Positions 1 to 11,069 are shown, counted from the stretch's first letter. The stretch: 64,000 nucleotides of DNA from Allotamlana fucoidanivorans (GCF_006265225.1 NZ_VDCS01000006.1:62001-126000), one strand, 5' to 3'. The notes: a model not told the origin generated them from the letters alone. Translations and numbers: made by a program.

Positions 1-22
1 CCCGATTTTGGTTATCTATTTG

Positions 23-106
23 CGGAGAGACCGGGACTCGAACCCGGGCAGCACTTACGCGCTGACAGATTAGCAATCTGCTCCATTACCACTCTGGCAC
101 CTCTCC
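23..106 (-). tRNA. tRNA-Ser (anticodon GCU)
   Basis: Read on the minus strand, this is a class II tRNA of about 84 nt. The acceptor arm GGAGAGG pairs with TCTCTCC (one G-U), the discriminator base is G, and no CCA is encoded. The anticodon loop TTGCTAA gives GCU, which reads AGC/AGU serine codons. A long variable arm and the T-arm sequence GGTTCGA-type motif (seen as tcgaaccc on the plus strand) support the call. It lies about 95 nt upstream of the 3' end of the HD-domain gene, on the same strand. Confidence 0.95.
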
Positions 107-201
107 TAATTCTTATTAAGAACATTGCAATAAAATTGCGGTTGCAAATGTAACTTAAACACTGAAAGCACGCAACTATTTTAATTACTTTTTTATAAAT
201 T

Positions 202-2256
202 TTATTCAGGATATTCTATTCGTAAATGATAAATATTTGCAAGCTTGTGTTTTAGCACTTTTTTTATAGATTGAATTTCTTTAAACGTGATATTTGCATT
301 TAAAAATTGTCCCTCTTCAATCTGTTTATTTATTATATTTTCTACAAATGCCTCTATTTTAGTTGACGTGGGTTCTTTTAAACTTTTTGACGCCGCTTCT
401 ATACTATCACACATCATTAAAATGGCAGTTTCTTTACTAAAAGGTTTTGGTCCTGGGTAACAAAAATCTACTTTATCTATTTCCAAATCTGGGAAACTCT
501 TTTTTTCCTTCATGTAAAAATAATATACCATACTAGTACCATGGTGTGTCCTAATAAAATCAATAACCCGATCAGGTAAATTATATTTTTTTGACATTTC
601 TATACCGTTGATCACATGATCTATAATAATTTTTGCACTCTCTTTAGAAGACAACTCGTCATGTGGATTTATGCCCGTTGATTGATTTTCGGTAAAAAAA
701 GTAGGGTTCTTCATTTTTCCAATGTCATGATATAAGGCACCAACCCTTACCAGCATGGCGTTAGCTCCTATTTCATTTGCTGATGCCTCAGCCAAATTAG
801 CAACATTTAAAGAATGATGAAAAGTCCCTGGAGCTTTGTTAGCTAATTCTTTTAAAAGTTTTGTATTAGTATCAGAGAGCTCTAAAAGTGATACATCAGA
901 AACCAATCCGAACAATTTTTCATAAACATAAATAAGAGGCTGCACAAACAAAGTGGCTAGACCGCATAAAATAAACCAAATAAATGTTTCCCATTTTAAA
1001 GTGTCAACACTTCCTTCGTGAATAACAAAAAAAGCAAAATAAGCAATAATATAAATAAGTGTTATTTGACCAACAGATATAAATAAATTTGCTCTTTTAT
1101 AAAGCTCAGAAACCGTCAAAATAGTTACAATACCTGCTATAATTTGAAGAAACATATATTCATAACTATTAGGGACTATAAAACCAATTAGTAATACAGT
1201 TAATACATGCGAAAACAAACCAAGTCTAGCATCAAAAAACGCCTTAAAGACAAGCGGCAAGATACATATTGGAACTATATAAATGTATTTTGAGTTGTAA
1301 TTGACCACCAAGGTTGTAATAAAAACAACTAGCGAAATATTAAAGAAAATAAAGGTAACTTTGGTGTTATCCTCAAACACTTCAAACCTGTATTTTCTTA
1401 AAAATAAGAGCAACATTAACAACGCTAAGGAAACAAGAAGCGTGTATGCTAAAATAACCCAATTGTAATTGGTTTTGTTCCAAACTTGTGATTCATACTC
1501 TGATTGTAAAGATTTTAAACTCTGGTATTTGTCACCCTCAACCACTTCTCCTTTTGACACAATAAGCGTTCCTTTAGCTATACTGCCTCTTGTATAAGCA
1601 ATTTTACCTAAATCTTCCTGTATAACTTTGTCTGTAAACGCTTTATTTAACGTAAGATTGGGATGAAGTAGATCATAAAACAAGGCAACAAAACTTGTTT
1701 TAAACTTAGATAGTTCATGTTCTAATAAAACCCTATTTATTTTTAAGGTAATAGCTTCTTGTGACACTAAATCAGAATAAAACCCTTCACTAATTTTCTC
1801 TCTACCTTTTAGTATTTCAACGACTCTATCATCCTTATAATCATATTTTTCATCTAAAACACCAAATTGATATAATTCCTCTATCAAGGCTTTACCTGTT
1901 TCTTCAAGTTTTACTTTTATTTTCTTAGGAATTGAATCTGGAAATGAATCATCAAAATGCGCATCAAAATCTGAAACAATTTTAGGTAAAATCAACTCAT
2001 CTACATCAAAATAAAGTGTAGCATTATCAATTATTAATTGCTTTTCTTTTTTAATTTCTTCATCAGTTTTCTTTACAGCAAAGTCAAATGGCGCATACAA
2101 ATTTTCAGATTGCCACGGCTTTCCTTGTTCAAAGTTGTATTTAAATTTTCCGCTTTTAGGAAACAAGTAGACAATAAAAAAAGTAGTACAAACAAATAAT
2201 AACCCTTTATAAATAAGAGAATGGTTTCTATATAATTTATTAACGAAGTCTTTCAT
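202..2256 (-). CDS. 7TM-HD family phosphodiesterase (PgpH/YqfF-like)
   Basis: The product is 684 aa. An N-terminal membrane anchor (about residues 16-32) is followed by an extracytoplasmic 7TMR-HDED-like region, a cluster of hydrophobic helices (about 265-450) and a cytosolic HD domain. The HD signature is clear: the HH pair of GTFHHSLNV and the HDIGK motif with H510-D511. Members of this family (PgpH) hydrolyse the second messenger c-di-AMP in Firmicutes, so control of c-di-AMP is the likely role; the exact substrate here is inferred. The gene is monocistronic-looking and diverges from the thiolase gene with a 118-nt gap. Length and domain order match the family. Confidence 0.85.
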   Translation of the reverse strand: MKDFVNKLYRNHSLIYKGLLFVCTTFFIVYLFPKSGKFKYNFEQGKPWQSENLYAPFDFAVKKTDEEIKKEKQLIIDNATLYFDVDELILPKIVSDFDAHFDDSFPDSIPKKIKVKLEETGKALIEELYQFGVLDEKYDYKDDRVVEILKGREKISEGFYSDLVSQEAITLKINRVLLEHELSKFKTSFVALFYDLLHPNLTLNKAFTDKVIQEDLGKIAYTRGSIAKGTLIVSKGEVVEGDKYQSLKSLQSEYESQVWNKTNYNWVILAYTLLVSLALLMLLLFLRKYRFEVFEDNTKVTFIFFNISLVVFITTLVVNYNSKYIYIVPICILPLVFKAFFDARLGLFSHVLTVLLIGFIVPNSYEYMFLQIIAGIVTILTVSELYKRANLFISVGQITLIYIIAYFAFFVIHEGSVDTLKWETFIWFILCGLATLFVQPLIYVYEKLFGLVSDVSLLELSDTNTKLLKELANKAPGTFHHSLNVANLAEASANEIGANAMLVRVGALYHDIGKMKNPTFFTENQSTGINPHDELSSKESAKIIIDHVINGIEMSKKYNLPDRVIDFIRTHHGTSMVYYFYMKEKKSFPDLEIDKVDFCYPGPKPFSKETAILMMCDSIEAASKSLKEPTSTKIEAFVENIINKQIEEGQFLNANITFKEIQSIKKVLKHKLANIYHLRIEYPE

Positions 2257-2374
2257 TTAGAAATCAAATGTAATAAAATTATAGACTTGTGCCATTTTTT
2301 ATAATAACTGAATCGGTCAAATTTTACCTAAAAAATCATTATTTTCGCAAGTACTAAACTAAAATGTTTAACTA

Positions 2375-3553
2375 ATGAATAGAGATGTTGTAATTGTTTC
2401 AGCTACAAGAACTCCCATAGGCAGTTTTTTGGGCGCCTTATCAACTATTCCTGCTCCAAAATTAGGTGCTATAGCCATAAAAGGAGCACTTGAAAAGATT
2501 AATTTAAAACCAGATTTGGTTGAAGAGGTCTTAATGGGTAACGTTGTTCAGGCAGGCACAGGACAAGCTCCAGCACGACAAGCAGCAATTTATGCAGGAA
2601 TTCCTGATACAGTACCTTGTACTACAGTTAATAAGGTGTGTGCCTCTGGCATGAAAGCTATTATGCAAGCTGCACAATCTATTGCATTAGGAGACCACAA
2701 TATTGTTATTGCTGGTGGTATGGAAAATATGAGCCTTATCCCACATTATCTATATGCAAGAACTGGAACAAAATTTGGTTCAGCTATGCTTATTGATGGT
2801 ATGCAAAAAGATGGTTTAGTAGATGCCTATGATCAAAATGCTATGGGGGTTTGTGCTGATGTATGTGCTGCAACGTATAATTTTTCTAGGGAAGAACAGG
2901 ATGCATTTGCCATTCAATCATATAATAGAGCGGCTGATGCTTGGGCTAAAGGAAAATTTAACAATGAAGTTATACCCGTTGAAGTGCCACAAAGAAAAGG
3001 TGAACCTGTTATTGTAAATAAAGATGAAGAGTTTAGCAATGTTAAAATGGATAAAATTTCGCATTTACGCCCTGCATTTACAAAAGATGGAACCGTAACG
3101 GCCGCCAATGCCTCAACCATAAATGATGGTGCTGGTGCCATGGTTTTAATGAGTAGAGAAAAAGCGAATGAACTGGGTCTAAAAGCATTAGCAACCATTA
3201 AGAGCTACGCTGATGCCGCTCAAGAACCTAAGTGGTTTACTACAGCTCCTGCAAAAGCCCTACCAAAGGCTTTAGATAAAGCAAATATTAATATTAAAGA
3301 TGTTGATTATTTTGAGTTTAATGAAGCTTTTTCTGTTGTGGGCTTAGCTAATATGAAATTACTAGGATTAAATGCTTCAAACGTTAATGTAAATGGTGGC
3401 GCCGTTTCTCTAGGACACCCATTAGGCTGTTCTGGTGTAAGAATTGTGATTACACTGTTAAATGTTTTAGAACAAAATAATGCTAAAATTGGTGCTGCAG
3501 CTATTTGTAATGGTGGTGGAGGCGCATCTGCAATTATAATTGAACGCAACTAA
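2375..3553 (+). CDS. Acetyl-CoA C-acetyltransferase (thiolase)
   Basis: This 392-aa thiolase has the standard catalytic set: acyl-accepting Cys89 in NKVCASGMK, His348 in SLGHPLGCSG and Cys378 in ICNGGGG. The family condenses two acetyl-CoA to acetoacetyl-CoA or cleaves the reverse. Length equals the usual 390-395 aa of cytosolic bacterial AtoB/ThlA enzymes. No other fatty-acid or ketone-body gene is adjacent, so the direction of flux cannot be told from context. The NlpC/P60 gene starts 9 nt after its stop, so the two may be cotranscribed. A weak -7-like box (TATTTTCG, 2340-2347) precedes the start. Confidence 0.95.
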   Translation: MNRDVVIVSATRTPIGSFLGALSTIPAPKLGAIAIKGALEKINLKPDLVEEVLMGNVVQAGTGQAPARQAAIYAGIPDTVPCTTVNKVCASGMKAIMQAAQSIALGDHNIVIAGGMENMSLIPHYLYARTGTKFGSAMLIDGMQKDGLVDAYDQNAMGVCADVCAATYNFSREEQDAFAIQSYNRAADAWAKGKFNNEVIPVEVPQRKGEPVIVNKDEEFSNVKMDKISHLRPAFTKDGTVTAANASTINDGAGAMVLMSREKANELGLKALATIKSYADAAQEPKWFTTAPAKALPKALDKANINIKDVDYFEFNEAFSVVGLANMKLLGLNASNVNVNGGAVSLGHPLGCSGVRIVITLLNVLEQNNAKIGAAAICNGGGGASAIIIERN

Positions 3554-3562
3554 GTTAACTAA

Positions 3563-4312
3563 ATGCAATACGGTATTTGTAATTTAAGTATTGTTCCACT
3601 TAGAAATGAACCTACTGATTCTAGTGAATTAGTTTCTCAAGTCCTTTATGGTGACCTTTTTAAGATTTTAGAACAACGAAAAAATTGGAGTAGAATAAGA
3701 CTAGCTTTTGATGGCTACGAAGGTTGGGTAGACAACAAACAATATGTTGAAATCACAGAATCTCAGTATAACCAATTAACCCAAGAACCCTGCAAGTTAG
3801 CAACAGATTTGGTTGAGTTTATTGAGGACAAAAATCAGCAAATATTTCCTGTATCAATAGGTTGTTCTCTTAATGGTCTCACTATTTTGAACCATAGGTA
3901 TGATGGGCATTTTATTGAGAAGAAAAATGACAAATCAGAGATTTTAAAATGGGCATTCATTTATCTCAATGCGCCTTATTTATGGGGAGGAAAAACGCCT
4001 TTTGGTATTGATTGTTCAGGCTTTACACAAATGGTATATAAGCTTAATGGCTATAAATTATTACGAGACGCTTCTCAGCAAGCTACACAAGGAGAGGCCT
4101 TGAGTTTTATTGAAGAGAGTGAACCTGGAGATTTAGCGTTTTTTGACAATAATGAAGGAGTCATTGTTCATGTTGGTATTATTATGCAAGATAATTATAT
4201 CATTCATGCTCACGGTAAAGTACGCATTGACCGTTTGGATCATTCAGGTATTTATAACGTTGATACACGTACTCATACTCATAAGTTGAGAGTTATTAAA
4301 AAAATCATATAA
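3563..4312 (+). CDS. SH3-domain NlpC/P60 cell-wall endopeptidase
   Basis: The 249-aa product has an N-terminal bacterial SH3-like domain (about residues 1-65, with the ERKNWSRIRL and GYEGWVDN signatures) and a C-terminal NlpC/P60 papain-fold domain. The catalytic Cys is Cys151 in GIDCSGF. The catalytic His is in the VHVGII segment, followed by a HAHG motif. Such enzymes cut gamma-D-Glu-diaminopimelate bonds in peptidoglycan stem peptides. No signal peptide is seen, so a role in cytoplasmic recycling of imported muropeptides, as for YkfC-type proteins, is possible. The gene ends at a strong shared terminator. Confidence 0.9.
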   Translation: MQYGICNLSIVPLRNEPTDSSELVSQVLYGDLFKILEQRKNWSRIRLAFDGYEGWVDNKQYVEITESQYNQLTQEPCKLATDLVEFIEDKNQQIFPVSIGCSLNGLTILNHRYDGHFIEKKNDKSEILKWAFIYLNAPYLWGGKTPFGIDCSGFTQMVYKLNGYKLLRDASQQATQGEALSFIEESEPGDLAFFDNNEGVIVHVGIIMQDNYIIHAHGKVRIDRLDHSGIYNVDTRTHTHKLRVIKKII

Positions 4313-4313
4313 A

Positions 4314-4345
4314 ATAAAAAAACCGCTTAAAGCGGTTTTTTTATT
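4314..4345. terminator. Bidirectional intrinsic terminator
   Basis: A perfect 7-bp stem (4321-4327 with 4331-4337, AACCGCT/AGCGGTT) with a 3-nt loop is flanked by an A-run on the left and a T-run on the right. It can stop transcription from both the NlpC/P60 gene (+) and the convergent TPR gene (-). Confidence 0.9.
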
Positions 4346-4362
4346 TTTTCAATCAAAGTAAT

Positions 4363-5616
4363 TTATTGGGCTGCTTCTATGGCATCTACTTTTTCTTTCA
4401 TAGCCTTGTAATTATCAGTTTCTCCTAATATGCTATAAATATTCATTAACGTTTTAGCTGCATTTATATTATTAGCATCTATTTCTAACGCTTTTGATAA
4501 ATATGGTACAGCTTCTTTATAAAGATTTTGGCGTTTTTCTCTAAGCTCATCATAACGCTTGTTATCCGCTTTTGAAGTTCCTAAACCATTCATTTCTTCA
4601 ATTAGAGGCTGTTCTGCCGACAAAATTAACGCTGATAAATTAATATACGCATTGATATATTCAGGATCTAACTCTAATACTTTTTCATAGTGCTTTTTAG
4701 CTTCTTCTGGGTGATCAGATTCTGCAGCTATAACCCCCAAATTATATTGTAACTCAGGATTTGTTGGATCCATTTCAGTGGCTTCTTTAAGTAAGTTTTT
4801 AAACTCCTCAGTATTACCCATTTTATAGTGCACATTTGCTTCTGATAATAATAAATTAATATCATCAGGACTTTCAGCTCTAGCATCTTTCATAGCCTCT
4901 AAAGCCTTTTCATCATTTCCTTGACTTACATAAATCAAAGCAATATTCTTTACAATTTCAGGTTTTTTAGATTCACTTTTCTTTTCAAAAGGCTTGATAT
5001 GAGTTTTGGTTTTAACAGAGATATCTCTCATATCTTTGTTTGGAAAAGCCTCCTCTTCATTGGTTTTTTTATCAATCGCCAAGTACTGTGTTTCTATACC
5101 AGTATACCCTAAGTCTTTTAACTCTTCATAAAGTTTCAAAGCACGATCGTACTCCTTCACATTCACCGCTGTTGCGGCTGCATAGTATAAAAATACGGTA
5201 TCATTTTTAGATACTCTATACACTTTTTCAAAATGCTTGGAGGATTTTGAATAATCTTTCTTTTCATAAGCAGCATTTCCAGATTTAATCAAACCATTTG
5301 AGATCTCTTGTTTTAACTGAGACACCTCTTGATTATAGCCGTTCTCTATTTTTGACAAACTCTCAAGAGCTTTATCAATATTATTAAGCCCCGCTTTACC
5401 ATTTGAATAAAACGCCTGAGCATTAAGATAATAAAATTTAGATTTAAGTTTATCATCCATTTGTGCAAGCAAAGGTTCCGCTTGACTTAATGCTGTTTTA
5501 GCTTCAGCAAAATTGTTAGCTTTAATAGCTTTCTCTGCGACCTTTAATTCTTTTTTCTGTGCAAAAGAAAATGTACTTATCGTTAAGGCTAAAGCTATAA
5601 TAACTTGTTTTCTCAT
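4363..5616 (-). CDS. Exported tetratricopeptide-repeat protein
   Basis: This 417-aa protein starts with a clear Sec signal peptide (MRKQVIIALALTISTFSFAQ) and is otherwise made of helical repeats. Recognisable TPR units include NAAYEKKDYSKSSKHFEKV (about 113-131), the segment near 218-245, PELQYNLGVIAAESDHPEEA and LDPEYINAYINLSAL. It is probably a periplasmic scaffold; no catalytic motif is seen. Its start lies 18 nt after the gyrA stop on the same strand, so it is likely cotranscribed with gyrA, an arrangement I believe is common in Flavobacteriaceae. The function is unknown. Confidence 0.85.
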   Translation of the reverse strand: MRKQVIIALALTISTFSFAQKKELKVAEKAIKANNFAEAKTALSQAEPLLAQMDDKLKSKFYYLNAQAFYSNGKAGLNNIDKALESLSKIENGYNQEVSQLKQEISNGLIKSGNAAYEKKDYSKSSKHFEKVYRVSKNDTVFLYYAAATAVNVKEYDRALKLYEELKDLGYTGIETQYLAIDKKTNEEEAFPNKDMRDISVKTKTHIKPFEKKSESKKPEIVKNIALIYVSQGNDEKALEAMKDARAESPDDINLLLSEANVHYKMGNTEEFKNLLKEATEMDPTNPELQYNLGVIAAESDHPEEAKKHYEKVLELDPEYINAYINLSALILSAEQPLIEEMNGLGTSKADNKRYDELREKRQNLYKEAVPYLSKALEIDANNINAAKTLMNIYSILGETDNYKAMKEKVDAIEAAQ

Positions 5617-5634
5617 TTTTAAGTAATATTTAAT

Positions 5635-8196
5635 TTAATTTTCAGTGATATTTTCGCCTAAATTATTATCAAGAGTTGTGCCATCCTCTAAATCTCCAGT
5701 GTTTTCAATACTTTCAACATCATCAACTTTATCTTCATCATGCATAACTTTAGCTACAGCAGCAATAGAATCTTTACCTTTTAAATTGATTAACTTAACA
5801 CCTTGAGTAGCCCTTCCCATAACTCTTAAGTCTGCAATGACCATTCTAATAGCAATACCAGATTTATTAATAATCATCAAATCGTCATTATCTGTAACAC
5901 TTTTTATGGCAACCAAATTTCCTGTTTTTTCAGTAATAGAAATGGTTTTAACACCTTTTCCTCCTCTATTGGTTATTCTGTACACCGGTTCTCCATCTTC
6001 TGGGTCATCAATATAAGTACGTTTACCATAACCATTTTCAGAAACCACTAAAACAGACTCTTCCTGAGGGTTTTCAATGGTAACCATACCAATAACCTCA
6101 TCTGTATTATTAGCCAATGTAATGCCTCGTACTCCAGAAGCACCACGCCCCATTGGTCTTGTTTTAGCTTCTTCAAAACGAATGGCTTTTCCAGACTTTA
6201 AGGCTAGCATCACTTGACTATTACCTGTAGTTAATCTAGCTTCTAATAGCTCATCATTATCTTTAATAGTAATAGCATTAATACCATTTGTTCTAGGTCT
6301 TGAATACTGTTCCAGTGCAGTCTTTTTTACTTGACCATTTTTAGTAGCCATAATCACATAATGGCTATTTATATAAGCTTCATCTTTTAAATCTTGCGTA
6401 CAGATAAAAGCTCTCACCTTATCATCTTGTTCAATATTTATAAGATTTTGTATAGCTCTTCCTTTTGACGTTTTCGAGCCTTCAGGGATTTCATAAACGC
6501 GCATCCAGAAACATTTTCCTTTTTGCGTAAAGAATAACATATATTGATGGTTGGTTCCAACAAATAGATGTTCAAGGAAATCTTCATTACGAGTAGTTGA
6601 AGCTTTCTGACCTACTCCTCCTCTATTTTGAGTTTTGTATTCTGAAAGTGATGTACGCTTAATGTATCCTGCATGAGAAATGGTAATCACCACTTTTTCA
6701 TCAGGAATCATATCTTCAATACTTAAATCTCCTCCCGCATACTCAATAATAGAACGACGTTCATCTCCATATTTTTCTTTAACAACACTAAGCTCTTCTT
6801 TGATGATATCCATTCTTCTTTCCTTTTTGTCTAGGATATCTTTAAGATCTTCAATAGTTATCATCAACTCGTCATACTCAGCACGTAATTTATCTTGCTC
6901 AAGACCCGTAAGTTGACGCAGACGCATTTCAACAATAGCCTTAGCTTGTATTTCAGTAAGCTTGAAACGCTCTATTAACTTAGCTCTAGCCTCATCAGCA
7001 TTTGCTGAAGCTCTAATTAAAGCGATAACTTCGTCAATATTATCAGAGGCTATAATTAAGCCTTCTAAAATATGAGCACGTTCTTCGGCTTTTCTTAACT
7101 CATATGTGGTACGTCTTACAACTACTTCATGTCTATGCTCAACAAAATAATGAATTAAGTCTTTTAAGTTCAATAACTGCGGGCGTCCATTTACCAAGGC
7201 AATGTTATTTACACTAAATGAAGACTGTAGAGCAGTGTACTTAAATAATTTATTCAAGACAATATTAGGGATAGCATCGCGCTTTAAAACATAAACAATG
7301 CGCATACCATTTCTATCAGACTCATCCCGAATAGTAGAAATACCTTCTAGCTTTTTATCATTTACCAAATCGGCAGTTTTCTTAATCATATCTGCCTTAT
7401 TTACTAAATATGGAATCTCCGTTACGATGATACATTCTCTGCCATTAACTTCTTCAATATTGGCCTTCCCTCGCATAACCACTTTCCCTCTACCCGTTTG
7501 AAAAGCTTCTTTTACGCCATCATATCCATAAATAGTTCCTCCTGTAGGAAAATCAGGAGCCTTTACATATTTAATCAGCTCGTCAACTTCAATATCATTA
7601 TTCTCAATATACGCAATGGTACCATCAACCACCTCCGCTAAATTATGAGGTGGCATATTTGTGGCCATACCTACAGCAATACCCGATGCTCCATTCACCA
7701 ACAAACCCGGAATTCTAGTTGGCAATACAGTAGGTTCTTGCAGGGTATCATCAAAATTAAGTTTGTGATCTACCGTTTCTTTTTCAATATCGGCCAACAT
7801 GTCTTCCGAAATCTTTCGCATTCTGGCCTCTGTATAACGCATTGCTGCGGGACTATCACCATCAATAGATCCAAAGTTCCCTTGGCCATCAACCAACATG
7901 TAACGCAAACTCCAATCTTGAGCCATGCGTACCATTGCATCATAAACCGAGGTATCTCCATGTGGGTGATACTTACCTAAAACTTCTCCAACTATTCTTG
8001 CGGATTTTTTATATGCCGAATTTGCTCTAACACCTAACTCATGCATACCATAAAGTACACGTCTATGCACTGGTTTCAAACCATCTCTTACATCAGGTAA
8101 AGCACGTGACACAATGACCGACATTGAATAATCAATGTAAGCCGATTTCATCTCATCTTCAATATTAATAGGGATCAATTTTTCTCCTTCTGCCAT
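5635..8196 (-). CDS. gyrA: DNA gyrase subunit A
   Basis: The 853-aa product is full-length GyrA. The catalytic tyrosine is Tyr121 in AAMRYTEAR. The breakage-reunion domain fills roughly residues 10-490. The C-terminal half carries the beta-pinwheel repeats that wrap DNA, with a GyrA-box-like segment QNRGGVGQ near 535. At the quinolone-determining positions equivalent to E. coli Ser83 and Asp87 it has Thr82 and Asp86. Threonine there is a natural variant in several lineages and is not by itself evidence of resistance. An acidic tail follows the last blade. It negatively supercoils DNA with GyrB, which is not in the window. Confidence 0.98.
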   Translation of the reverse strand: MAEGEKLIPINIEDEMKSAYIDYSMSVIVSRALPDVRDGLKPVHRRVLYGMHELGVRANSAYKKSARIVGEVLGKYHPHGDTSVYDAMVRMAQDWSLRYMLVDGQGNFGSIDGDSPAAMRYTEARMRKISEDMLADIEKETVDHKLNFDDTLQEPTVLPTRIPGLLVNGASGIAVGMATNMPPHNLAEVVDGTIAYIENNDIEVDELIKYVKAPDFPTGGTIYGYDGVKEAFQTGRGKVVMRGKANIEEVNGRECIIVTEIPYLVNKADMIKKTADLVNDKKLEGISTIRDESDRNGMRIVYVLKRDAIPNIVLNKLFKYTALQSSFSVNNIALVNGRPQLLNLKDLIHYFVEHRHEVVVRRTTYELRKAEERAHILEGLIIASDNIDEVIALIRASANADEARAKLIERFKLTEIQAKAIVEMRLRQLTGLEQDKLRAEYDELMITIEDLKDILDKKERRMDIIKEELSVVKEKYGDERRSIIEYAGGDLSIEDMIPDEKVVITISHAGYIKRTSLSEYKTQNRGGVGQKASTTRNEDFLEHLFVGTNHQYMLFFTQKGKCFWMRVYEIPEGSKTSKGRAIQNLINIEQDDKVRAFICTQDLKDEAYINSHYVIMATKNGQVKKTALEQYSRPRTNGINAITIKDNDELLEARLTTGNSQVMLALKSGKAIRFEEAKTRPMGRGASGVRGITLANNTDEVIGMVTIENPQEESVLVVSENGYGKRTYIDDPEDGEPVYRITNRGGKGVKTISITEKTGNLVAIKSVTDNDDLMIINKSGIAIRMVIADLRVMGRATQGVKLINLKGKDSIAAVAKVMHDEDKVDDVESIENTGDLEDGTTLDNNLGENITEN

Positions 8197-8456
8197 AAAT
8201 ATTCTTCTTTAATTTTATGCATTTTTCAAAACATGCTAATATAGGTATTTCATTAGTCCTAGCTAGGAAAACTGCACTAAAATTTCATGTTATTTATTAA
8301 CAATTTTTACGACTGTTTTGGTTGATAAGTAAACACTGTAAAATTTTGAATTTGTGAAGTTTTTTTTGTCAATTAGCATTTTACATATAAATTAAAGGTA
8401 CAGTTTTTGCCCATAGTTAAATGTTTTATTATTTTTAATGCAGAAAGGATATAAAA

Positions 8457-11003
8457 ATGGATGATAATTTTTCCCCAAGAGTAAAAGATGTAATTGCCTA
8501 TAGCAAGGAAGAGGCATTGCGTTTGGGTCATGATTTTATTGGCACTGAACACTTAATGCTTGGCTTGTTGCGCGATGGAAACGGGAAGGCTATAAACATA
8601 CTAAATGCTTTAGATATCGACTTAAATCATTTAAGACGTAAAGTTGAAATACTAAGTCCGGCCAACCCAAATATACAAATTGCTTCTAATCAGAAGAAGA
8701 ACTTACATTTGACCAGACAAGCAGAACGCGCTTTAAAAACAACATTTCTTGAAGCTAAGCTGTTTCAAAGTACATCTATTAATACCGCGCACTTGTTATT
8801 GTGTATTCTACGGAATGAAAATGACCCCACTACCAAGCTGTTAAATAAGCTTAAAGTTGATTACGATAATGTTAAAGAACAATTCAAACTTATGATAACT
8901 AATGACAATGAATATATAGAGCCTAAAGCTGAGTTTCAGGATGATGATACCTCAGCACAAGAGGACAGCTCAAAAGAAAATATTTTCAACTCACCTTCTG
9001 GTAAATCAAATAAAAAATCGAAAACACCTGTTCTCGATAATTTTGGACGTGATTTAACCGCTTTAGCCGAAGAAGGTAAGTTAGACCCTGTTGTGGGCAG
9101 AGAAAAGGAAATAGAACGCGTTTCTCAAGTACTTAGCCGAAGGAAAAAAAACAATCCACTTTTAATTGGAGAACCAGGTGTTGGAAAATCGGCAATAGCT
9201 GAAGGGTTAGCACTTAGAATTGTAAAACGCAAAGTATCTAGAATTCTTTTCAATAAACGCGTGGTTACTCTTGATTTAGCAAGCCTTGTTGCTGGAACTA
9301 AATATAGAGGCCAATTTGAAGAACGCATGAAAGCCGTTATGAATGAGCTTGAAAAGAACGACGATGTTATTCTTTTTATTGACGAAATCCATACCATTGT
9401 GGGTGCAGGAGGTGCCACCGGAAGTTTAGATGCTTCAAATATGTTTAAACCTGCCTTGGCAAGAGGTGAAATTCAATGTATTGGCGCTACAACCCTTGAT
9501 GAATACAGACAGTACATTGAAAAAGATGGTGCTCTTGAACGCCGTTTCCAAAAGGTTATTGTAGAGCCTACTTCGGTTGAAGAAACTATTGAAATCTTGA
9601 ATAACATAAAAGGAAAATACGAAGAACATCATAATGTTGATTATACCCCTGAAGCTATTGAAGCTTGTGTTAAATTAACCAACAGATATATGACAGAGCG
9701 TTTCCTGCCGGACAAAGCTATTGATGCTTTGGATGAAGCTGGTTCACGCGTTCATATAACAAATATTGATGTTCCTAAGCAAATTATTGAACTTGAAAAG
9801 CAGCTTGAAGCCATAAAAGAGACTAAAAATGCCGTGGTTAGAAAGCAAAAATATGAAGAAGCTGCCAAGTTAAGAGATGATGAAAAACGTTTAGAAAAAG
9901 AACTAGCTATCGCCCAAGAAAAATGGGAAGAAGATACTAAGCAGCATCGTGAAATTGTAACGGAAGATAATGTAGCCGATGTTATTTCAATGATGACAGG
10001 TGTACCTGTTAATAGAATTGCACAAACAGAAATTAATAAACTAGCGCAGTTGCCTGAATTAATAAAAGGCAAAGTGATTGGGCAAGATGAAGCGGTTTCT
10101 AAAGTTGTAAAAGCCATTCAACGTAACCGAGCAGGTCTAAAAGATCCTAATAAGCCTATTGGTTCATTTATTTTCCTAGGCCAAACAGGCGTTGGTAAAA
10201 CGCAACTTGCCAAAGTACTTTCAAGAGAACTATTTGATAGTGAAGATTCTCTAATTAGAATTGACATGAGTGAATACATGGAGAAATTTGCCATTTCTAG
10301 ATTGGTAGGAGCACCTCCAGGATATGTTGGCTATGAAGAAGGCGGACAACTTACTGAAAAAGTGAGACGTAAACCATACGCTGTAATTTTACTTGATGAA
10401 ATTGAAAAAGCACACCCCGACGTGTTTAACATGCTACTTCAAGTTCTTGATGACGGCTACCTTACAGATAGCCTGGGAAGAAAAATTGATTTTAGAAATT
10501 CAATCATTATTATGACATCCAATATTGGAGCCAGAAAATTAAAAGATTTTGGCACAGGAATTGGCTTTGGAACAGCATCACAAAAAGCCCAAGAGGATGC
10601 CAATGCCAGAAGTGTGATTGAAAATGCACTTAAGAAATCTTTCGCACCAGAATTTTTAAATAGAATAGATGACGTTGTTGTATTTAATCCGCTTGAAAAA
10701 GAAGACATCAATAAAATTATTGATATTGAATTAGTTAAACTCCTTGCACGTATTAAGAACTTAGGATACAATTTAACCTTAACCAAAGAAGCCAAAGATT
10801 ATATTGCAGAAAAAGGTTTTGATAAACAATATGGAGCCAGACCGCTTAAGCGTGCTATTCAAAAGTATATTGAAGATGCCCTTGCAGAAGAAATTGTATC
10901 TGCTCACCTTGAAGAAGGTGATAACATAAAAATAGATCTTGATAAAAGTTCAAATGAATTAAAAATTTCAATTGATAAAGCTGAAAAACCTACAGAATCA
11001 TAA
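8457..11003 (+). CDS. clpC: ATP-dependent Clp protease ATPase subunit ClpC
   Basis: The 848-aa AAA+ unfoldase has two N-terminal Clp-N repeats (about 1-145), a first AAA module with Walker A GEPGVGKS near residue 240, a UVR/coiled-coil middle domain (KQKYEEAAKLRDDEKRLEKE, about 460-485), and a second AAA module with Walker A GQTGVGKT near 576 and an arginine-rich sensor region. The middle domain length and the UVR motif distinguish ClpC from ClpB and ClpA. It feeds substrates to ClpP in the cytosol. It is divergent from gyrA across a 260-nt spacer in which I found no convincing regulatory repeat. A strong terminator follows. Confidence 0.97.
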   Translation: MDDNFSPRVKDVIAYSKEEALRLGHDFIGTEHLMLGLLRDGNGKAINILNALDIDLNHLRRKVEILSPANPNIQIASNQKKNLHLTRQAERALKTTFLEAKLFQSTSINTAHLLLCILRNENDPTTKLLNKLKVDYDNVKEQFKLMITNDNEYIEPKAEFQDDDTSAQEDSSKENIFNSPSGKSNKKSKTPVLDNFGRDLTALAEEGKLDPVVGREKEIERVSQVLSRRKKNNPLLIGEPGVGKSAIAEGLALRIVKRKVSRILFNKRVVTLDLASLVAGTKYRGQFEERMKAVMNELEKNDDVILFIDEIHTIVGAGGATGSLDASNMFKPALARGEIQCIGATTLDEYRQYIEKDGALERRFQKVIVEPTSVEETIEILNNIKGKYEEHHNVDYTPEAIEACVKLTNRYMTERFLPDKAIDALDEAGSRVHITNIDVPKQIIELEKQLEAIKETKNAVVRKQKYEEAAKLRDDEKRLEKELAIAQEKWEEDTKQHREIVTEDNVADVISMMTGVPVNRIAQTEINKLAQLPELIKGKVIGQDEAVSKVVKAIQRNRAGLKDPNKPIGSFIFLGQTGVGKTQLAKVLSRELFDSEDSLIRIDMSEYMEKFAISRLVGAPPGYVGYEEGGQLTEKVRRKPYAVILLDEIEKAHPDVFNMLLQVLDDGYLTDSLGRKIDFRNSIIIMTSNIGARKLKDFGTGIGFGTASQKAQEDANARSVIENALKKSFAPEFLNRIDDVVVFNPLEKEDINKIIDIELVKLLARIKNLGYNLTLTKEAKDYIAEKGFDKQYGARPLKRAIQKYIEDALAEEIVSAHLEEGDNIKIDLDKSSNELKISIDKAEKPTES

Positions 11004-11030
11004 GTTTAATTCAAAATTATTTTAACTAAA

Positions 11031-11069
11031 AAATCCTACATTCAAAACGAACGTAGGATTTTTTTTTTT
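11031..11069 (+). terminator. Intrinsic terminator after clpC
   Basis: The stem AAATCCTAC (11031-11039) pairs with GTAGGATTT (11053-11061). A short inner extension (TTC/GAA) lies beyond one mismatch, and a run of T residues follows. It separates clpC from the sigma-factor operon. Confidence 0.9.

Noticed and set aside
5635-8196. Quinolone resistance from Thr82 in GyrA
   Set aside because: Thr at this position is a natural variant in several lineages; Asp86 is retained, so resistance cannot be claimed.
10457-10795. 112-codon ORF antisense to clpC
   Set aside because: Lies wholly inside the conserved second AAA module on the other strand; a compositional shadow.
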